Positions 35,969-45,170 of a stretch of DNA of 64,000 nucleotides are shown piece after piece. The notes beneath the pieces were generated by a model. The model saw only the letters and a program-made list of their open reading frames with translations. It did not search any database and was not told the DNA's origin. A program made the translations under genes and the position numbers. The DNA comes from PALSA-894 sp963828625 (lineage in GTDB: Bacteria > Pseudomonadota > Alphaproteobacteria > Rhizobiales > Xanthobacteraceae), in the NCBI GenBank assembly GCA_963828625.1, contig CAWHEX010000003.1:744001-808000 (forward strand), in the 5' to 3' direction. Positions within the stretch are counted from its first letter, which is position 1. Each line of letters starts with the position of its first letter.

Positions 35969-36760
35969 TTAGCGTCCTTTGTAGCGCGGGGCGCGCTTCT
36001 CGCGGAACGCGGTCACGCCCTCGCGCGCATCTTCGCTCGTACCGGCCCTGCGCTGCAAGGTCGCTTCCAGTGCGAGCTGGGTCGCCAGATCGTTGCCTTC
36101 GCTCACGCGCATCGCCTCCTTGATCAGCCGGTAGGTCATCGCGGGGCCGTGCGCGAAGCGCTGCGCGAGCTTTGCGACCTCATCGGCGAACACGGCGTCA
36201 TCGAACACCTTGTAGACCAGACCCATCTGCTGGAGCTCTGTGGCGGGAATCTGGTCGGCCGTGAGCACCAGCGCGAGCGCGCGCTTCGCGCCGACGATGC
36301 GCGGCAGTGACCACGTGCCGCCGGCATCCGGCACCAGCGCGATCTTCGCGAACGCCTCCTGCAGATAGGCGGATCGCGCCGCCACCAGGATATCGCAGGC
36401 GAGCGCGATGTTGGCCGACGCGCCGACCGTCGGCCCGTTGAGCGCCGCGATCGTCACCTTGGGAAACGCATAGATCCGCTCGACCAGCGGATTGTAGTCG
36501 CGCTCGAGCCGTGCGCCGAAGTCCGGCTTGCCGTCGGGGCCGACGACGCGCTCCTCGGTCAGATCCTGTCCCGCCGAGAAGGCGCGGCCCTCACCGGTCA
36601 ACACCACGCAGCGCACGCTGTCGTCGGTCTCCGCCGTCGTCAGCGCTTCGCGCAGATCCGCATGCATCGCGGTGGTGAACGCGTTGAGCCTGTCGGGGCG
36701 CGACAACGTGATCGTCATCACGCCATCGCTCGTCGCGGTGCGGATCGCCGTGAATGCCAT
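35969..36760 (-). CDS. Enoyl-CoA hydratase/isomerase (PaaG-like)
   Basis: 263 residues of crotonase fold. Oxyanion-hole segments are GRAFSAGQDLTEE and LNGPTVGASANIALACDI; the LVPDAGGTWSLPRIVG block matches 2-(1,2-epoxy-1,2-dihydrophenyl)acetyl-CoA isomerase PaaG and its relatives. It acts on CoA thioesters in aromatic or fatty acid degradation. No other paa genes are nearby, so general beta-oxidation use is possible. Confidence 0.88.
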   Translation of the reverse strand: MAFTAIRTATSDGVMTITLSRPDRLNAFTTAMHADLREALTTAETDDSVRCVVLTGEGRAFSAGQDLTEERVVGPDGKPDFGARLERDYNPLVERIYAFPKVTIAALNGPTVGASANIALACDILVAARSAYLQEAFAKIALVPDAGGTWSLPRIVGAKRALALVLTADQIPATELQQMGLVYKVFDDAVFADEVAKLAQRFAHGPAMTYRLIKEAMRVSEGNDLATQLALEATLQRRAGTSEDAREGVTAFREKRAPRYKGR

Positions 36761-36816
36761 GCGTGACGTCTCCCGGAGTGAGCCTGGAGACTAGCACGAC
36801 GCGCGCGACGCAAGCC

Positions 36817-39066
36817 TCACGGCGCGCAGGGTTGCTTGCCGCCCGTGACGGCGCACTTCGGCAACCCGGGCGGACCCTTGGTACCGGGCACCGGCCCCTT
36901 GACCTGCGGCGGCGCGCCAGGCGGCGGACCGGGTGGCGGTCCTTTCACCATCGGCGGTGGCGGCGGAGGCGGCGCCTTCGGGGGTTGAGGCGGCGGCGGT
37001 GCCGAGACCTGCGGCGGACGTGGCTGCTGCAGCTGAGGCGGCGGCGAGGCTCTCAATTGCGGAGGCGGTCCGCCCGCAGGCGGGCCCTTGAAGCCGGGCT
37101 GCGCTCCGCTCGCTCCACCGCTACCGGCTGGCGGCTGGTTCACGACGGCCGGTCCCTTCGGCGCGGACGGCGCGTTGCCGATGCCGGTGCCGGGCTTCTG
37201 CCATTCCTTCGGCGGGCCCTTGAAGCCGGGTTGAGGCCCGGCCCCTCCACCGCTACCGGCGGGCGGCTGATTCACGACGGCCGGTCCCTTCGGCTGACCC
37301 TGTGCGGGTGGGCCTTTGAAACCGGGCGGCGGACCTCCAGCGCCCGCCGGAGGCGTGGTGACGACCGTGGGTCCTTTTTGTCCCGGCGGTGGGCCGGACG
37401 GCGCGCTGCCGATTCCGGTACCGGGCTTTTGCCATTCCTTCGGCGGCCCCTTGAAGCCGGGCGGCGGACCTCCGGCGCCCGCCGGGGGCGTGGTGACGAC
37501 GGCGGGTCCTTTTTGTCCCGGCGGTGGGCCGGGCGGCGCATTGCCGATCCCGGTACCGGGCTTCTGCCATTCCTTCGGCGGCCCCTGGAATCCCGGAGGC
37601 GGTCCACCCGGTGGACGGCCGCCTGCGCCGACGCCGCCCTGTCCTTGCGGCGGTCCCATCACGCCCTGCGGTCCCTGCGGCCGCGTGCCCGGCGTGAAGC
37701 CCGGACGCTGCCCCGGCGGCATGACAATGACGGGGAACGCCGGTTGCGGGCGGCGCCACAACATCCCGCCACCGGGACGCGGCGGCGGAGGCAGACCAAC
37801 GATGAACGCCGGGGGCGGCGCAAGGAAACGGCGTGGCGGCGGCGCCGGCGGCAGCACGCGGATGAAACCTTGCGGCTCGCCTGAAAGCGGCATCGGCACG
37901 TCGTCATACATGCGCATCCGAAAACCGGACGGCGGCCCCTCGGCGGCTGCAAGCCGCCGCAGCCGGCGGCGTGCGTCGAACACGTACATGCCGTCCGGAT
38001 AGCGCTGGATGTAGGTCCAATACGCATCCGGCGAGTTCTCCAGGAGAACGCGCCGCCACAGCAACGCCTCGCGGCGTGCACGGATGACGGCCCAGATGCG
38101 TTGCGAATATGGACCGTCCGGATAGACGCGGACGTAGTCCGAATAGCCCTGCAGATCGTCCTGCTCGACCGCGTAGGCGTAAGCCTGTTCCGGCCCGAGA
38201 TCCTGAAGCGGACGCGGCGGCGGACGACGGCGAACGACCGGCGCGCCGATCTGCGTCTGCGGCGCCTGGATCAATCCCTGCGGTGTGCCCGACGGAGGCG
38301 CCGTGGCCTGCCCCGGCACCAGCATCGCGACCTGCTGAAGCTGCGAGACTTCCCAAGGGGTCTGCGCACCATTCGTCGCCTCGTTGGTACGCAGGCGAAT
38401 GCGCGCGAACATCGTGTCGATGTCGAGCCCCGGCTCGCGCACCATTTCGGCGATGGCAGTGGCGTAGGCGCCGTAAGCGCCGGGGCCGTCCGCGGCGGTC
38501 GTGCCGGGCGCCGACGAGAACGCCACGAGCAGGCCCGGCGCGGCCTCGACCGCGCCCAGCCCGGTGGCCAGCGCACCGCCCTGAATCTGGAACGGCAGCG
38601 GACGCGCCGCATCGAGAACAACGATCTTCGTCGTCGCCGGCGTGTCGGCCAGCGGACGCAGCAGATCAAACAACCGGATCGCGTCGATCGGAATGTCGCT
38701 ATCGCGATCGAGCCGCGCGTCGACCGGGACGAGATAGTTCTCGCCTTCGAACTCGATGCCGTAACCCGAGTAGTAGACGAACGCGATCGTGTCGGGGCCG
38801 GCCGCCTGAACCTTCGCGAGGAAATCGCGGAAGACCCGGCGCAAGTCCGTCTGGTTCACGTCGGCGCCCTCGACGATCTCGAACCCGATGCTGGTGAGCG
38901 CCTCGGCGACGAGCCCGCCGTCGGCGAGCGAATGCTCGATCGGTCCTTTGGGATAGGCGCCGTTGCCGATTACCAGCGCGATACGCTGCTGGGCGGATGC
39001 CGGGTGGACAGCGGCGAACATCAGCGCCGCGAATGCGGCGAGGCTGAAGAGGAGTTTGCGAAGCAT
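36817..39066 (-). CDS. Caspase-like (peptidase C14) secreted protein lacking the catalytic dyad, with proline-rich repeat tail
   Basis: 749 residues from the ATG at 39066. Signal peptide (MLRKLLFSLAAFAALMFAAV, cleaved after ASAQ). Caspase p20-like domain at about 27-235: RIALVIGNGAYPKGPIEHSL, then FVYYSGYGIEF where Tyr102 replaces the catalytic His, and VVLDAARPLPF where Ala154 replaces the catalytic Cys. A middle region has two tetratricopeptide-like stretches (EQAYAYAVEQDDLQGYSDYV; FDARRRLRRLAA). From about residue 420 to the end it is Pro/Gly-rich with repeats. Predicted non-proteolytic, periplasmic or surface protein. Confidence 0.9.
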   Translation of the reverse strand: MLRKLLFSLAAFAALMFAAVHPASAQQRIALVIGNGAYPKGPIEHSLADGGLVAEALTSIGFEIVEGADVNQTDLRRVFRDFLAKVQAAGPDTIAFVYYSGYGIEFEGENYLVPVDARLDRDSDIPIDAIRLFDLLRPLADTPATTKIVVLDAARPLPFQIQGGALATGLGAVEAAPGLLVAFSSAPGTTAADGPGAYGAYATAIAEMVREPGLDIDTMFARIRLRTNEATNGAQTPWEVSQLQQVAMLVPGQATAPPSGTPQGLIQAPQTQIGAPVVRRRPPPRPLQDLGPEQAYAYAVEQDDLQGYSDYVRVYPDGPYSQRIWAVIRARREALLWRRVLLENSPDAYWTYIQRYPDGMYVFDARRRLRRLAAAEGPPSGFRMRMYDDVPMPLSGEPQGFIRVLPPAPPPRRFLAPPPAFIVGLPPPPRPGGGMLWRRPQPAFPVIVMPPGQRPGFTPGTRPQGPQGVMGPPQGQGGVGAGGRPPGGPPPGFQGPPKEWQKPGTGIGNAPPGPPPGQKGPAVVTTPPAGAGGPPPGFKGPPKEWQKPGTGIGSAPSGPPPGQKGPTVVTTPPAGAGGPPPGFKGPPAQGQPKGPAVVNQPPAGSGGGAGPQPGFKGPPKEWQKPGTGIGNAPSAPKGPAVVNQPPAGSGGASGAQPGFKGPPAGGPPPQLRASPPPQLQQPRPPQVSAPPPPQPPKAPPPPPPPMVKGPPPGPPPGAPPQVKGPVPGTKGPPGLPKCAVTGGKQPCAP
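37085..37605 (-). repeat. Tandem repeats encoding a proline-rich tail
   Basis: Units of about 45 residues (135 bases) built on GPPKEWQKPGTGIG, then PPPGQKGP, VVTTPPAGAGG and PPPGFK. The GPPKEWQKPGTGIG block occurs three times, near 37555, 37420 and 37180; the two upstream units are nearly identical in DNA. Shorter derivatives (KGPAVVNQPPAGSGG) follow. Likely to vary in copy number between strains. Confidence 0.85.
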
Positions 39067-39172
39067 TGAGGTGTTCTCTTTTGAGAGACTGGCCCGCAAA
39101 ACTTATTGCGGAACTACAGCAGTTTCAGGGCAGAAAACACACGCAACACCAAAGGGTTCATTCATCAGCCAT

Positions 39173-39916
39173 TCACAGATCGAGCACAAGTCCGTCTTCG
39201 GCGACCAGCACGCCGGCCGCCCTCGCCTCGTCCAGACGCGCGAGCATCGTGTGATTCATGTGGGTGAGCATGATTCGCCGGGCGGTGAAATCCGGAAGGC
39301 GCGCTTTCAGCGTCTTCCAGTTCAGGTGGCCGCTCAGCTCGCGGTCGTAGTCGTAGCACTCGGTCACGAACAGATCCGCGCCCGCAGCGATCGGCAGCAG
39401 GGCGTCGGTCCACTGCGTGTCGCCCGAATACGCAAACGTCTTGGCGCCATCGGTGATGCGCAGCGCGGTCGACGGTGCGCCGGAGGAATGGATCACCTCC
39501 GCGCTGGTGATGCTCAGGCCCTGAAACGGCGTCGGCCGCGCGACCGGAATCTCGGTCACGCTCCAGGGGAAGCGCCATTGCGATTTCGTCGAGCCGGCGA
39601 AGAACACTTCCAAGAGCGTGTTGATTCGGTCGCGCGCGCCGGGCGGGCCTGCGAAGACGAGCGGACGCTCGCGCCGGCTGAGAAACTGTCCGTCGAGCAG
39701 CAGGAACGGAATGCCACCGAAATGATCGCCGTGCAGGTGACTGAGGATGATCGCGTCGATGCTGTTCGCCTCGATGCCGCGCACGCGCAGCGCGACATGA
39801 GTCGATGCCCCGCAATCGACCAGGAATGTCCCGGCAGAAGTCGCAAGATGGAAGCATGTGTTGAAGCGTCCGCCGGAGCCGAACGCATCGCCTGATCCGA
39901 CAACCGTGAAGCGCAT
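39173..39916 (-). CDS. MBL-fold metallohydrolase (RNase Z-like)
   Basis: 247 residues. Metal motif SHLHGDHFGG (HxHxDH) at about 67-76, then STALRITDGAKTFAYSGDTQ, where the Asp bridges the metals, and a late His in MLTHMNHTML. N-terminal MRFTVVGSGDAFGSGGRFNT resembles RNase Z/AtsA-type hydrolases. The substrate (RNA, ester or cyclic nucleotide) is unknown. Starts one base from the stop of the GST gene that lies upstream on the same strand, so they form a small operon. Confidence 0.9.
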   Translation of the reverse strand: MRFTVVGSGDAFGSGGRFNTCFHLATSAGTFLVDCGASTHVALRVRGIEANSIDAIILSHLHGDHFGGIPFLLLDGQFLSRRERPLVFAGPPGARDRINTLLEVFFAGSTKSQWRFPWSVTEIPVARPTPFQGLSITSAEVIHSSGAPSTALRITDGAKTFAYSGDTQWTDALLPIAAGADLFVTECYDYDRELSGHLNWKTLKARLPDFTARRIMLTHMNHTMLARLDEARAAGVLVAEDGLVLDL

Positions 39917-39917
39917 G

Positions 39918-40526
39918 TCAGGCCGACGCGCTCGAACGCTCGCTGACCTGCGTGTGCCAGCGGCGCAGATTGACGAACTCTTCCGGCATGATGAGTTTCG
40001 CAGGCCGCATGAAATCGACCGCCACCAGCGCGGTGATGTCGGCCACCGAATAATGATCGCCGGCGATGAACATGCGATCGGTCAGTTCGCGTTCGAGCAG
40101 GCCGAGAAATTCGAAGACACGCGGCCGGTTCGCCTCGCCCCACTGGGGGACCTGCATCTCCAAGTCTTTCATCGAGGGATGCAGGTGGCGAAACACCGCC
40201 GAAACCGCCTGATAGAGATTAAGTTCGACCCGCCTGTTCCACATTTCGACCAGCGACTGCTCCAGCGCGCCGCGGCCGAAAAGCGCCGGTTCCGGGCGCA
40301 GGCCCTCGAAGTAGCGGCAGATGGCGATCGACTCGGTGATCACCGTGCCGTCTTCGAGCAGCAATACCGGAACGCGCTGTAACGGATTGATCGCGGTGAA
40401 TTCTGCTGTCTTGTGCTGGAGCGCCGCCAGGTCGATCTTTTCGACCGGGACGGACATTCCTTTTTCGGCGAGGAAGATGCGCACGCGGCGCGGATTCGGT
40501 GCGCGCCCGCCGTCGTAAAGTTTCAT
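39918..40526 (-). CDS. Glutathione S-transferase family protein
   Basis: 202 residues: thioredoxin-fold N-terminal domain (MKLYDGGRAPNPRRVRIFLA, INPLQRVPVLLLEDGTVITE with the glutathione-binding cis-Pro and Glu-Ser) and a C-terminal helical domain (ADITALVAVDFMRPAKLI). Conjugates or reduces electrophiles with glutathione in the cytosol; substrate unknown. Probably co-transcribed with the MBL hydrolase immediately downstream. Confidence 0.9.
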   Translation of the reverse strand: MKLYDGGRAPNPRRVRIFLAEKGMSVPVEKIDLAALQHKTAEFTAINPLQRVPVLLLEDGTVITESIAICRYFEGLRPEPALFGRGALEQSLVEMWNRRVELNLYQAVSAVFRHLHPSMKDLEMQVPQWGEANRPRVFEFLGLLERELTDRMFIAGDHYSVADITALVAVDFMRPAKLIMPEEFVNLRRWHTQVSERSSASA

Positions 40527-40650
40527 CCAAGACTCCCTGAACGACGCGGGAGACTAGCCGCCAACGTCTCGTTAACCAAGTCTTTCAGCCCGCCCTTAAG
40601 GTTTATGATGCACAAACAACCTGTATTTCCGGGATTTTGGACGCTCTCGC

Positions 40651-42220
40651 ATGACTGCGATGACGAGCGAGGAGCTCGGCATTACCGATCCGGCTGAAAA
40701 GGCCGCCGCGGCGCGACGCCGCGACGCGACCAAGCGCGTGCGCTGGGCGCGCGACCGGCTGACCTCGACCAGCGGCACCCCGGCGTTCGACTATGAGCTG
40801 TTGCGCCAGTTCGCGCAGAACCGCCAGTCGGCATCGGTCGCGATCCTGCTGCTGGTCGCGACCGTCGGGTTCATCTCGAGCCTCTGGAGCGGGCCGGTGA
40901 TTGCCGGCGCATGGACGCTCGTCGTCGCGGGCATCCACAGCATCATCACGCATCAGTGCCGCAAGTTTCTCAATGAAGCCTCCGGCCGCGTGAACATCGG
41001 GCACTGGCGTGCCCGCTTCGTCGTGCTCGACCTGTTCTTCGGCCTCGCGTGGATGTCGAACGTGATTGCGGTGGTGCGCGTCGACGAAGGCGCCAGCACC
41101 TTCATGCTGTTCGTGATGCTGCTGGTGGTCGCCGTGTCGAGCATGCTGGCGTCCAGCCTGCCGATCGCGATGGTCGCGGCGACCGCGCCGGTCACGCTCG
41201 CGGTCGCGCTCGATTTCATGTTCCGCGGCGGAATGCACAACTTCGTGCTCGCCGCGATGACGGTCACGGCGCAGGCCTACTTCACGATGCTGGCGCACCG
41301 GCTCTATTCGACCACGCTCGCAACGCTCGAGGCGCGCGCCGAAAAGGACGCGCTGATCGGCGAACTCGAACAGGCAAAGGCCATCTCCGACGAGGCGCGG
41401 CGACGCGCCGAGTCCGCCAACATCGCGAAGTCGCGCTTCCTTGCGCAGATGAGCCACGAGTTGCGCACGCCGCTCAACGCGATCCTCGGGTTCTCCGAAG
41501 TGATGAAGAGCGAGGTGTTCGGGCCGCACGGCGTGCCGACCTACAAGGAATACGCTGGCGACATCCACAATTCGGGCGTGCACCTGCTCAACCTCATCAA
41601 CGAGATCCTCGACCTGTCGCGCATCGAGGCGGGCCGCTACGAACTGCACGAGGAGCCGGTCGACCTCGCGCAGGTGGTCGAGCGATTGCCACCATCTGCT
41701 GAAGATGCGCGCGCACAGCCGCGGCATCGCGATCCACGAGGCGTTCGAGCCGGAGCTGCCGCGGCTCTGGGCTGACGAGCGCGCCTGCCGCCAGATCTGC
41801 CTCAACCTGCTGTCCAACGCGATCAAGTTCACGCCGCAGGGCGGCGAAGTGTGGCTCAAGGTCGGCTGGACCGCGGCCGGCGGGCAATACATGAGCGTGC
41901 GCGACAACGGGCCGGGCATTCCGGACGACGAGATCCCGATCGTGCTCGCCTCGTTCGGTCAGGGCACCAATGCGATCAAGTCGGCCGAACAGGGCACCGG
42001 CCTCGGTCTGCCGATCGCCAAGAACCTGATCGACCTGCATGGCGGGACGTTCACGCTGAAATCCAAGCTGCGCCTCGGCACGGAAGTCGTCGTCACGTTC
42101 CAGGCCGAGCGGGTCATGTCGGCGCTCGGCCCGCTGGCGGAGCCCTCCCCGCCGATCCAGCCGCATCCCGAGCAGACGATGGCGCCGCGCGGCCGCGCGC
42201 AGGCGCAACGCAGCAGCTAG
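40651..42220 (+). CDS. Membrane sensor histidine kinase, PleC/PdhS-like (frameshifted)
   Basis: About 522 residues after repair. Cytoplasmic N-terminus, then about six membrane helices (SVAILLLVATVGFISSLW; LFVMLLVVAVSSMLASSL), coiled coil, HisKA with SHELRTPLNAILGFSEVMKS, and an ATPase domain with NLLSNAIKFTPQGGEVWLKV and GTGLGLPIAKNLIDLHGG. The break is one extra C at about 41683 (VVE joins DCHHLLKMRAHSRG). The kinase core resembles PleC, DivJ and PdhS, which control DivK/CtrA and cell-cycle asymmetry. No response regulator is adjacent. Confidence 0.9.
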
Positions 42221-42282
42221 CGTCCGCGGATTGCGTTCCGCGCCACGGTCCTTATGTTCCCGGTCGAATCGAAACCCATCGC

Positions 42283-42474
42283 ATGGCGGTCACCTCCCCC
42301 TGCAACAAAGTCTGCACGATCGACCCGCGCTCGGGGCTGTGCCACGGCTGCGGGCGCACGCTCGATGAGATCGCGCGGTGGATGTCGCTCGGCGAGGGCG
42401 AACGGCAACGCATCATGGCGGAACTGCCGCACCGGCTTGCCGGACAGCCGGCGCCCGCCGCTAAGCAGGCCTGA
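42283..42474 (+). CDS. DUF1289 domain-containing protein
   Basis: 63 residues. The ATG at 42283 begins MAVTSPCNKVCTIDPRSGLC, followed by HGCGRTLDEIARW: the four-Cys DUF1289 signature, likely to bind zinc or an Fe-S cluster. Ends with a short Ala/Pro tail. Cytosolic, function unknown. It lies between the sensor kinase and the retropepsin-like gene, 12 bases before the latter, so these are probably co-transcribed. Confidence 0.9.
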   Translation: MAVTSPCNKVCTIDPRSGLCHGCGRTLDEIARWMSLGEGERQRIMAELPHRLAGQPAPAAKQA

Positions 42475-42486
42475 GGAACGCTGATC

Positions 42487-43187
42487 GTGCGCAGCCGCCT
42501 CCTCTGGATCCTCCTTGTCCTTCTCGCGGTCGGCATGCTGGCGCTCGTGCTGCGGCACGATCAGGGAACGGTCGCGGGCTTCGAGACCGGCGATTTCGCC
42601 TCGCTCATCTACAAGATCGCGCTGCTGATCTTCATCGGCGGCGCGGTGCTGGCGCTGTTTCGCGAGCGCGTCGCGGAGGCGTTCCAGGCCGCGGTGTTCT
42701 GGGTGGTGATCGGTCTCCTGCTGGCGGTCGGCTACACCTACCGGCACGACCTGCGCGACATCGGCGAGCGCGTCATGGCGGAACTGGTGCCCGGCCGTGC
42801 GGCCTCGCGCGGCGGCATTGTCGAGATTTCGCGCGGGCAACGCGGCGAGTTTCAGGTCACGGCGGAAATCAACGGCTCGCGCGTCGCAACCATCTACGAT
42901 ACCGGCGCGAGCGCGGTGGTGCTGACGCAGGATGCCGCGAAGGCCGCGGGCCTGCCGCTCGATTTTCTCAATTATTCGGTCGCGGTCGAGACCGCGAACG
43001 GCCGCACGCGCGCCGCCCCCGTAACGCTCGACCGCATCAAGGTCGGCGGCATCGAGGAACGCGCGGTGCCGGCGCTGATCGCGCAGCCGGGCCAGTTGCG
43101 CACGAGCCTGCTCGGGATGAGCTTCCTCAACCGGCTGCGCTCAGCTCGGAAGTGCGCGGCGACCGGCTGGTGCTGCGCGCGAACTGA
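42487..43187 (+). CDS. Retropepsin-like aspartic protease, TIGR02281 family (frameshifted)
   Basis: About 233 residues after repair. GTG start at 42487, with GAGGAACG upstream. N-terminal membrane helices (LLWILLVLLAVGMLALVLR and IYKIALLIFIGGAVLALF), then a periplasmic clan AA protease domain with IYDTGASAVVLT (the DTGA active site), and SLLGMSFLNRL. The break near 43135-43143 is the only one in the window needing an added rather than removed base; the repaired end reads SSEVRGDRLVLRAN. Single active-site Asp implies a dimer. Confidence 0.85.
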
Positions 43188-43191
43188 GCTC

Positions 43192-44020
43192 TCAGAACAG
43201 GCTCACGAGAAAGCGCAGCGAGACCGCGAGCAGGAACGCCCCGAACGCGATTTCGAGCTGGCGGCGCGGCAGCGCATGCGCAAGACGCACGCCATAGACT
43301 GTCGTGAAGCTCGACACCGGCGCCATCAGCACCACACCGAGCAGCGAGATGAAGCCGAGCGAAAACGGCGGCGTGAGCGCCTGATGCGGCAGGCCGGCGA
43401 GGATGTAGCCGATGGTGCCCGCGATGGTGAGCGGCACGCCGAGGCCCGCCGCGGTGCCGACCGAGGCATGGATCGGCTTGCCGTAGAGGGTGAGCACCAT
43501 CGTGGACATCGAGCCGCCGCTGACGCCCATCAGCGACGACGCAAGGCCGATCCCGAGGCCGTAGACGATCATCGCAAACGCGCCCGGGCAGCGTATCGCC
43601 GAGCCGCCATGCGTCGCCGCCGAACAGCCGGATCGAGATGATCCCCGCGAGCACGATGAAGGCGATCTTGAACACCGCCTGCGGCGCGACGGTCGCGATC
43701 AGCGCGCCAAGCGCGACGCCCGCCACCATCGGCACCATCCAGATGCGCAGCACGTCGGGCAGCACCGCACCGCGCGCGCGATGCGCCATGTAGGAGCGGA
43801 TCGTGGTTGGAAGGATGATGGCGAGCGAGGTGCCGACGCAAAGCTGCATGCGCACGTCGTCGTGCACGCCGACGACGCGAAACACCTCGTAAAGCACCGG
43901 AACGATGATCGCGCCGCCGCCGATGCCGAACAGGCCGGCGAGGAATCCCGCGAGCGCGCCGCCAGCGACAATCGCCGCCGCGAGCCAGGCGAGTTCGCCG
44001 AGCGGAATGCCTGCGATCAT
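43192..44020 (-). CDS. TauE/SafE (TSUP) family membrane permease (frameshifted)
   Basis: About 275 residues after repair. The ATG at 44020 follows CCGGAG. Eight or so helices; the family motif GFLAGLFGIGGGAIIVPVL occurs in the first half and a diverged copy, GLASSLMGVSGGSMSTMVLT, in the second. The one-base break near 43575-43590 is in CCCGGG (LPGAFAMIVYGLGIGL expected). Likely anion exporter of sulfite, sulfoacetate or a related organic acid. Converges with the protease gene, four bases apart. Confidence 0.9.
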
Positions 44021-44044
44021 CAATGCTCCGGAAGGAACGCGAGC

Positions 44045-45043
44045 CTAGGCGGCGATGTGCGCCAATTCGGCGCGCGCGTCCATCACAAGGCCAAGCGCCT
44101 CGCGCAGGACCGCAATGTCAGCGCCGGGCTTGACGGCGTTCATCGCGATGTGGCGGCGAAACGCACGCGCGCCGGGCACGCCGTGAAACAGGCCGAGGAT
44201 ATGGCGCGTCATCGCGTGCAGCCGCGTGCCATGCGCGAGCTCGCGCTCGACATAAGGGAAGAATGCTTCGAGCGCCTGCCTGGCGGACGCGAACGGCGCG
44301 GGCGCGCCGTAGATCGCCGCATCGACGGCAAGCAGCCGCCACGGCTCCTGATAGGCGGCGCGGCCCATCATCACGCCATCGACGTGATCGAGGTGCGCAA
44401 CGGCCTGCTCGACGCTCGCGATCCCGCCATTGATCGAGACGTGCAGCGTGGGATTGGCCCGCTTGAGCCGGTAGACGCGGTCGTAATCGAGCGGCGGGAT
44501 ATCGCGATTCTCGCGCGGCGAAAGCCCGTCGAGCCATGCCTTGCGCGCATGCACGATCAGCGCGTCCGCGCCGGCCGCGACGACCAGCCGCGTCAGCGTA
44601 TCGAGCGACTCTTCCGGGTCCTGCGCGTCGATGCCGATGCGGCACTTCACCGTGACCGGCACGGCGACCGCTGCCTTCATGGCGGCGACGCAATCCCCGA
44701 CGAGTTGCGGCTCCGCCATCAGGCAGGCACCGAAGCGCCCTTCCCGCACGCGATCCGACGGACAGCCGACATTGAGATTGATCTCGTCGTAGCCCATGTC
44801 GGCGCAGATGCGCGCACATTCGGCGAGCGCGCGCGGATCGGAGCCGCCGAGTTGCACCGCGACCGGATGCTCCGCCGGATCGAAACCGAGCAGTCGCGCG
44901 CGATCGCCGCGCAGCACCGCGCCGGTCGTGATCATCTCGGTGTAGAGCAGCGCGCGGCGCGTGAGCAGCCGATGGAAGAACCGGCAATGCCGGTCGGTCC
45001 ATTCCATCATCGGCGCGATGCTGAAGCGGTGATTTCGCTGCAT
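44045..45043 (-). CDS. dusA: tRNA-dihydrouridine(20/20a) synthase
   Basis: 332 residues. FMN-binding TIM barrel with FSIAPMMEWTDRHCRFFHRL, TEMITTGAV, QLGGSDPRALAECARI, the catalytic Cys in NLNVGCPSDRVREGRFGACL, and SINGGIASVEQAVAHLDHVD. The C-terminal helical domain binds tRNA. Reduces U20/U20a in tRNA D-loops with NADPH. MEWTDRHCRFF is the DusA-specific N-terminus. Confidence 0.95.
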   Translation of the reverse strand: MQRNHRFSIAPMMEWTDRHCRFFHRLLTRRALLYTEMITTGAVLRGDRARLLGFDPAEHPVAVQLGGSDPRALAECARICADMGYDEINLNVGCPSDRVREGRFGACLMAEPQLVGDCVAAMKAAVAVPVTVKCRIGIDAQDPEESLDTLTRLVVAAGADALIVHARKAWLDGLSPRENRDIPPLDYDRVYRLKRANPTLHVSINGGIASVEQAVAHLDHVDGVMMGRAAYQEPWRLLAVDAAIYGAPAPFASARQALEAFFPYVERELAHGTRLHAMTRHILGLFHGVPGARAFRRHIAMNAVKPGADIAVLREALGLVMDARAELAHIAA

Positions 45044-45170
45044 ATGCGGGAGGCTTGTAGCGTCAGACGGTTAGCGCAGATCAATTCAATTGATGGTTCC
45101 GCGCCCCGTGCATTCGCCGCGGGAACACACTATATCGCGGGTCGCGATTCCCCTCCCCGGTCCAGTCCGC

